This document shows, one piece after another, positions 14,589 through 17,972 of a stretch of 17,972 bases of DNA. This DNA is from Flavobacteriales bacterium UBA1937 (GTDB taxonomy: Bacteria; Bacteroidota; Bacteroidia; Flavobacteriales; Weeksellaceae). Position numbers and translations under genes: made by a program. The notes below the pieces were generated by a model. It worked only from the letters and a program-made list of their open reading frames with translations. It had not been told where the DNA came from and searched no databases. The stretch covers positions 1 to 17,972 of the forward strand of contig DDFD01000007.1 of assembly GCA_002337005.1 (NCBI GenBank), written 5' to 3'. Every line of letters begins with the position of its first letter. The stretch's first letter is position 1.

Positions 14589-14692
14589 GTATTCTAGCCC
14601 TGATGGAGCGGTATGTTTGAGCTCTTTTTCTGCGGCGGCTTCGCCGCCACAGAAAAAAGCGAGTAGCGACAGCAGGATTAAGCTCCTAAAAA
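14589..14692. repeat. Structured dispersed repeat, copy 2 (3' UTR of second M13 gene)
   Basis: Same element as 12274-12377, with a single difference inside the shared 112 bases: G12334 is A at 14649. This falls in the central GC-rich stem. On the plus strand it makes a C-A mismatch; on the minus strand it makes a U-G pair. Weaker similarity continues to about 14707 (TTTTGCTACCATTTT against TTTTGCTACTATTTT), then stops. Confidence 0.8.
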
Positions 14693-14711
14693 TTTTGCTA
14701 CCATTTTGATT

Positions 14712-14745
14712 CCCCTATTTCTTTTTTCTTCGAAAAAAGACGGGG
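14712..14745 (-). other. Extra hairpin directly after the second M13 stop codon
   Basis: CCCC (14712-14715) pairs with GGGG (14742-14745) around an inner 9-bp stem TCTTTTTTC / GAAAAAAGA (14720-14728, 14732-14740) with a TTC loop. It begins 4 nt past the stop at 14750. No U-run follows on the minus strand, so it is probably not a terminator. Copy 1's corresponding place holds only a weak A/T hairpin. Confidence 0.55.
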
Positions 14746-14749
14746 TTCT

Positions 14750-16771
14750 TTACCAAATTTTGATTCTTTCTTCTGGTTTTTTGTACAATTTGTCTCCTTC
14801 TTTTACATCAAAAGACTTATACCAAGCCTCGGTGTTTACCAATGGACCAAATGCTCTGAAATAACCTGGCGAATGCGGATCTACTTTTACTTGACTTACG
14901 GCAGCTTTTTCGGTTTGTTTGGTTCTCCAAACGGTTGCCCAACTTAAGAAAAATCTTTGATCTTGGGTAAATCCATTGATTACACCTGGGTTTCCTTTGT
15001 CTTTAAGGTACATTTGTAATGCATCATAAGCGATGTTTACCCCTCCTAAATCTGCAATATTTTCTCCGTTGGTAAAGGTTCCGTTTACGAAAGTTCCTTT
15101 TACAGGCTCGTATTTATCATATTGAGCGGCAAGAGATTTGGTTGCTTTTTCGAAGCTAGCCTTGTCTTCTGGAGTCCACCAATCGGTAAGGTTTCCGTCT
15201 GCATCAAACTGTGCTCCAGAATCATCAAACCCGTGTGTGATTTCGTGACCAATTACTGCACCAATTCCTCCGAAATTAACGGCTGCATCTGCGTTTGGAT
15301 TAAAGAATGGCGGTTGTAAAATAGCTGCTGGGAATACAATTTCGTTATTTAGTGGATTGTAATAAGCGTTTACAGTTTGAGGTGTCATTCCCCATTCTGC
15401 TTTATCTACTGGTTTGCCAATTTTTGCTAAATCTTTTTGGTATTGCCAAGCAGTGATATTTTGTAAATTTTTATAAAGTGTACCTCCATCTTTTTCGGAT
15501 AGGATAGTTAGTTTAGAATAGTCTTTCCATTGGTCTGGATAGGCTACTTTTACAGTAAATTTATTTAATTTGTTCAATGCTTTTTCTTTGGTCGTATTAG
15601 ACATCCAAGCTAAGTTATTGATGTGCTGAGCAAAACTTTTCTTAAGATAATCTATCAATTCTACCATTTGAGATTTAGCAGAAGCTGGGAAAAATTTCTC
15701 TACGTATAATTTACCAAAAGCTTCGCCTAGAGAACCATTAATTAATTCAAAAGCTCTTTTGTTTTGAGCTCTTTGCTCTTGTTGACCTCTTAAAAATTTA
15801 CCATAAAAATCAAATCTTTTAGCATCTAAATCTTTGCTTAAATAGCTTGCACTACCAGACAGCAAATGGAATTTCATATAATCTTTAATCAATGGAAGAT
15901 TAGCCTGATTGATGAATTTATCTAGATTTTTATAATAATTAATTTCACCTACAATTACCTTATCATATTTTACGCCTAGTTTAGCCAAATAACCTGCTAA
16001 ATCTACGTTTTTAGACAGAGTCTTGAGTTCTGCAGCTGTTTTTGGATTGTAAAATAAATTAGAATCTCTGCTTTGCTCATTGGTATAAAGTGTTTTAGCA
16101 ATAGATTTTTCGAAATTTACAATATTTTTAGCTACTGCATTTGCATTTTTATAACCTAAAACTTGCAGCATAGATGCTACATATTTGGTATATTCTGCTA
16201 ATGTTTCGGTATTTTTTTCATTTACTTTTTGGTAATAATCTCTGCCTAAACCTAGACTGGCATCTCCTAGATAAATAGCATTCATTTTACTATTTTTCAT
16301 ATCAGCATCTACACCCCAACTGTAAAAAGGATTTTCTCCGTTGGGTGTAGCAGCAACTAAATATTTTTGTAAATCTGCTACTGTTTTTATCGCATCAATC
16401 TTAGACAAATCTGCTTTAATTGGGGTAATACCGTCTGCATTACGCTTCTCCATATTCATATACGTAGCATATAAATCTTGGATTTTTTTGCCTTCTGTTC
16501 CTGCATCGAATTTTTCTTTCAACAGTGAATTGAGAATGCTCATAGAGTTGTTATCTGTATCTTCGGCAAGTTTATTGAAACTTCCCCAAGTAGATTTATC
16601 AGACGGAATTTGTGCGGTTTTCATCCAACTTCCGTTTACATAATTGTAGAAGTCATCTTGCGGACGAACACTGGTATCCATATGCTGTAGCTCTAGACCT
16701 TTGTCTTGAGCAAAAGAACTTGCCGAAAAGCCAATTAAAGCTACTACAGCAATGTTAAAAATATTCTTCAT
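14750..16771 (-). CDS. M13-family zinc metallopeptidase (PepO/neprilysin-like), paralogue 2
   Basis: A 673-residue protein with a signal peptide (MKNIFNIAVVALIGFSASSFAQ, 1-22) followed by the same two-domain M13 layout. Motifs: RPQDDFYNYVNGSW (36-49) opening the N-terminal domain, NAYY (468-471), zinc site HEITH (509-513) with Glu570 of ENIAD (570-574), and His633 and Arg639 in the PHSPGYFRAFGPL region. It ends in KIW, as paralogue 1 does. By eye the two are about two thirds identical, highest in the catalytic half, so they arose by tandem duplication long enough ago to diverge. The upstream glycosyltransferase ends 59 nt before the start on the same strand with no terminator seen, so read-through is possible. 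Activity is expected in the periplasm or outside on oligopeptides. Confidence 0.95.
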   Translation of the reverse strand: MKNIFNIAVVALIGFSASSFAQDKGLELQHMDTSVRPQDDFYNYVNGSWMKTAQIPSDKSTWGSFNKLAEDTDNNSMSILNSLLKEKFDAGTEGKKIQDLYATYMNMEKRNADGITPIKADLSKIDAIKTVADLQKYLVAATPNGENPFYSWGVDADMKNSKMNAIYLGDASLGLGRDYYQKVNEKNTETLAEYTKYVASMLQVLGYKNANAVAKNIVNFEKSIAKTLYTNEQSRDSNLFYNPKTAAELKTLSKNVDLAGYLAKLGVKYDKVIVGEINYYKNLDKFINQANLPLIKDYMKFHLLSGSASYLSKDLDAKRFDFYGKFLRGQQEQRAQNKRAFELINGSLGEAFGKLYVEKFFPASAKSQMVELIDYLKKSFAQHINNLAWMSNTTKEKALNKLNKFTVKVAYPDQWKDYSKLTILSEKDGGTLYKNLQNITAWQYQKDLAKIGKPVDKAEWGMTPQTVNAYYNPLNNEIVFPAAILQPPFFNPNADAAVNFGGIGAVIGHEITHGFDDSGAQFDADGNLTDWWTPEDKASFEKATKSLAAQYDKYEPVKGTFVNGTFTNGENIADLGGVNIAYDALQMYLKDKGNPGVINGFTQDQRFFLSWATVWRTKQTEKAAVSQVKVDPHSPGYFRAFGPLVNTEAWYKSFDVKEGDKLYKKPEERIKIW

Positions 16772-16830
16772 AAATAATTGAATTTAATAACTTGTTTAGT
16801 CGATTGATTTTATATTTCGTTACATCTAAA

Positions 16831-17972
16831 TTAAGTAACAACTACTGGCTCTTTTACATTACCTGTTCTTTTTAAAAATCCCCAAGTTTGCATTTCGCCT
16901 TTCAATGCTTTTCTGAAACTTCTAAACAAAACAATGTACATTAGCCATCTGTAAACCAATCTCTGTGGTATAACGTGCAATACACCAGAAATTTTTTCTT
17001 TCTCAAAAAGAAATGCAATTAATGCAAGAGAAGCATCTACCAAAAGGAAAATTAAGTAATATAAAAATATTTTTTCTCTGTTTTCGGTAAATAATCCAAA
17101 AATCATTAATATGTCTGCTAATGGTGAAAACAAAGGAATAATATATTGAAAAATTAAAATATTAGGCATTGCCCACCATCCTAAACCTTTGTATTTTGGA
17201 TTAAGGAAAGTGTCTTTTTGTTTCCAAAACATCTGTAAAATACCATAATTCCATCTAAATCTTTGTTTCAAAAACTGATTGATATTTTCTGGTGCTTCGG
17301 TTACAGCAACAGCTTTATTTTCGTTTCCGACGGTGTATCCTTTTCTTAAAATTCTCACGGTTAAATCACAATCTTCTGCTAAGGTATCAGAAGAATATCC
17401 TCCTAAATCTTGTACAATTTCTTTTTTGAAAGCACCTATCGCACCAGGGATTACAGTAATAGCATTGATATGAGCGTAAGCCAATCTATCAAAATTCTGA
17501 CTGGTAATGTACTCTATAGATTGCCATTTGGTAAGCCAATTTACTCTGTTTCCTACTTTTACGTTTCCTGCAACTGCTGCCAAATTATCTTCTGGTTTTG
17601 CATTGAGAAACTTTGCAATCAAATAATTCACTGCGTTTTGTTCTAGTTTTGTGTCAGCATCTATACAAACTATATATTCTGCATCTGATTTTTCAATTCC
17701 AAAATTGAGAGCTGTAGCTTTTCCTCCATTAACTTTGGTGAAAATTTTCAGTTTTGAATGATTTTGAAACTCTTCTGAAACCATTTTATACGTACTGTCT
17801 TTACTTCCATCATCCACAAAAATAATATCAAAATTAGGATAGCTTTGTTTCAATAAATTTTGCAATGAAGAGACAATGTTTACTTCTTCATTATACGCCG
17901 GAACAATAATAGAAACTTTAGGATAACTCTCTAAAATTGGTAAAACAGAATCTTTTTTCTCTTTTCTTCTTT
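16831..17972 (-). CDS. Processive family 2 glycosyltransferase, N-terminus cut by window edge
   Basis: The frame is open from the right edge (379 visible residues; counted from the edge). It carries all GT2 marks: KVSIIVPAYNEE (18-29), the nucleotide-sugar aspartates in VDDGS (52-56), the DAD metal site (104-106), the catalytic base in LAEDCDL (197-203), and QRFRW (236-240), the QxxRW motif of processive synthases such as cellulose, hyaluronan and poly-beta-1,6-GlcNAc (PgaC/IcaA) synthases. Hydrophobic segments follow (about 260-345, for example WWAMPNILIFQYIIPLF and LYYLIFLLVDASLALIAFLF), consistent with a membrane channel region. It likely polymerises or adds sugars at the inner membrane for an exported polysaccharide. 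Which sugar cannot be told. Nothing upstream is visible. Confidence 0.92.
   Translation of the reverse strand, partial: RRKEKKDSVLPILESYPKVSIIVPAYNEEVNIVSSLQNLLKQSYPNFDIIFVDDGSKDSTYKMVSEEFQNHSKLKIFTKVNGGKATALNFGIEKSDAEYIVCIDADTKLEQNAVNYLIAKFLNAKPEDNLAAVAGNVKVGNRVNWLTKWQSIEYITSQNFDRLAYAHINAITVIPGAIGAFKKEIVQDLGGYSSDTLAEDCDLTVRILRKGYTVGNENKAVAVTEAPENINQFLKQRFRWNYGILQMFWKQKDTFLNPKYKGLGWWAMPNILIFQYIIPLFSPLADILMIFGLFTENREKIFLYYLIFLLVDASLALIAFLFEKEKISGVLHVIPQRLVYRWLMYIVLFRSFRKALKGEMQTWGFLKRTGNVKEPVVVT

Noticed and set aside
12274..14692. Repeat pair as an insertion sequence or composite element
   Set aside because: There is no transposase, and no target-site duplications or clear terminal inverted repeats flank the 112-nt blocks. 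A small non-autonomous element cannot be excluded.

Overview
The window looks like chromosomal DNA of a flavobacterium, probably of the Chryseobacterium/Cloacibacterium group (Weeksellaceae). The evidence is strongly AT-rich sequence, start sites without Shine-Dalgarno sequences, several promoters of the Bacteroidetes type (TAnnTTTG box with TTG about 18-19 nt upstream), and family content typical of Flavobacteriia. The genus is inference. I saw no rRNA, tRNA, CRISPR array, transposase or prophage genes.

Layout. (1) 1-1790, minus strand: a TetR regulator overlapping a TolC-type outer-membrane efflux gene that runs off the left edge. A 24-bp perfect palindrome sits at the tetR promoter. (2) 1812-2123, plus: a small exported Cys/Lys repeat protein, divergent from tetR, closed by a bidirectional terminator. 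(3) 2122-3275, minus: holB, the clamp-loader delta' subunit. (4) 3406-6352, plus: an outer-membrane barrel protein, lptC and anmK, with 1-nt and 4-nt overlaps, forming an envelope operon (lipid transport or porin, LPS export, peptidoglycan recycling). (5) 6382-7471: a divergent pair, an SRPBCC-fold protein (minus) and a Nudix hydrolase (plus). (6) 7498-9551, plus: a two-CBS-domain protein, an AT-rich spacer, and an acetyl-CoA hydrolase/CoA-transferase. (7) 9561-11334, plus: a Crp/Fnr-like regulator and two unrecognised exported proteins. (8) 11331-12164, minus: an alpha/beta hydrolase, convergent with the last of these. (9) 12246-16771, minus: two tandem paralogous M13 (neprilysin/PepO-like) metallopeptidases. 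Each is followed by a nearly identical, GC-rich structured element of about 110 nt and then a terminator. (10) 16831-17972, minus: a processive family 2 glycosyltransferase cut by the right edge.

Most genes are housekeeping or envelope-related. The two signals that stand out are the duplicated structured element in the 3' region of both M13 genes, which is far better conserved than the genes themselves, and the Cys/Lys repeat protein whose promoter lies beside the palindromic operator of an efflux regulator. The first may be a dispersed structured-RNA family. The second is a candidate metal- or thiol-related module. Both are inferences from sequence alone.
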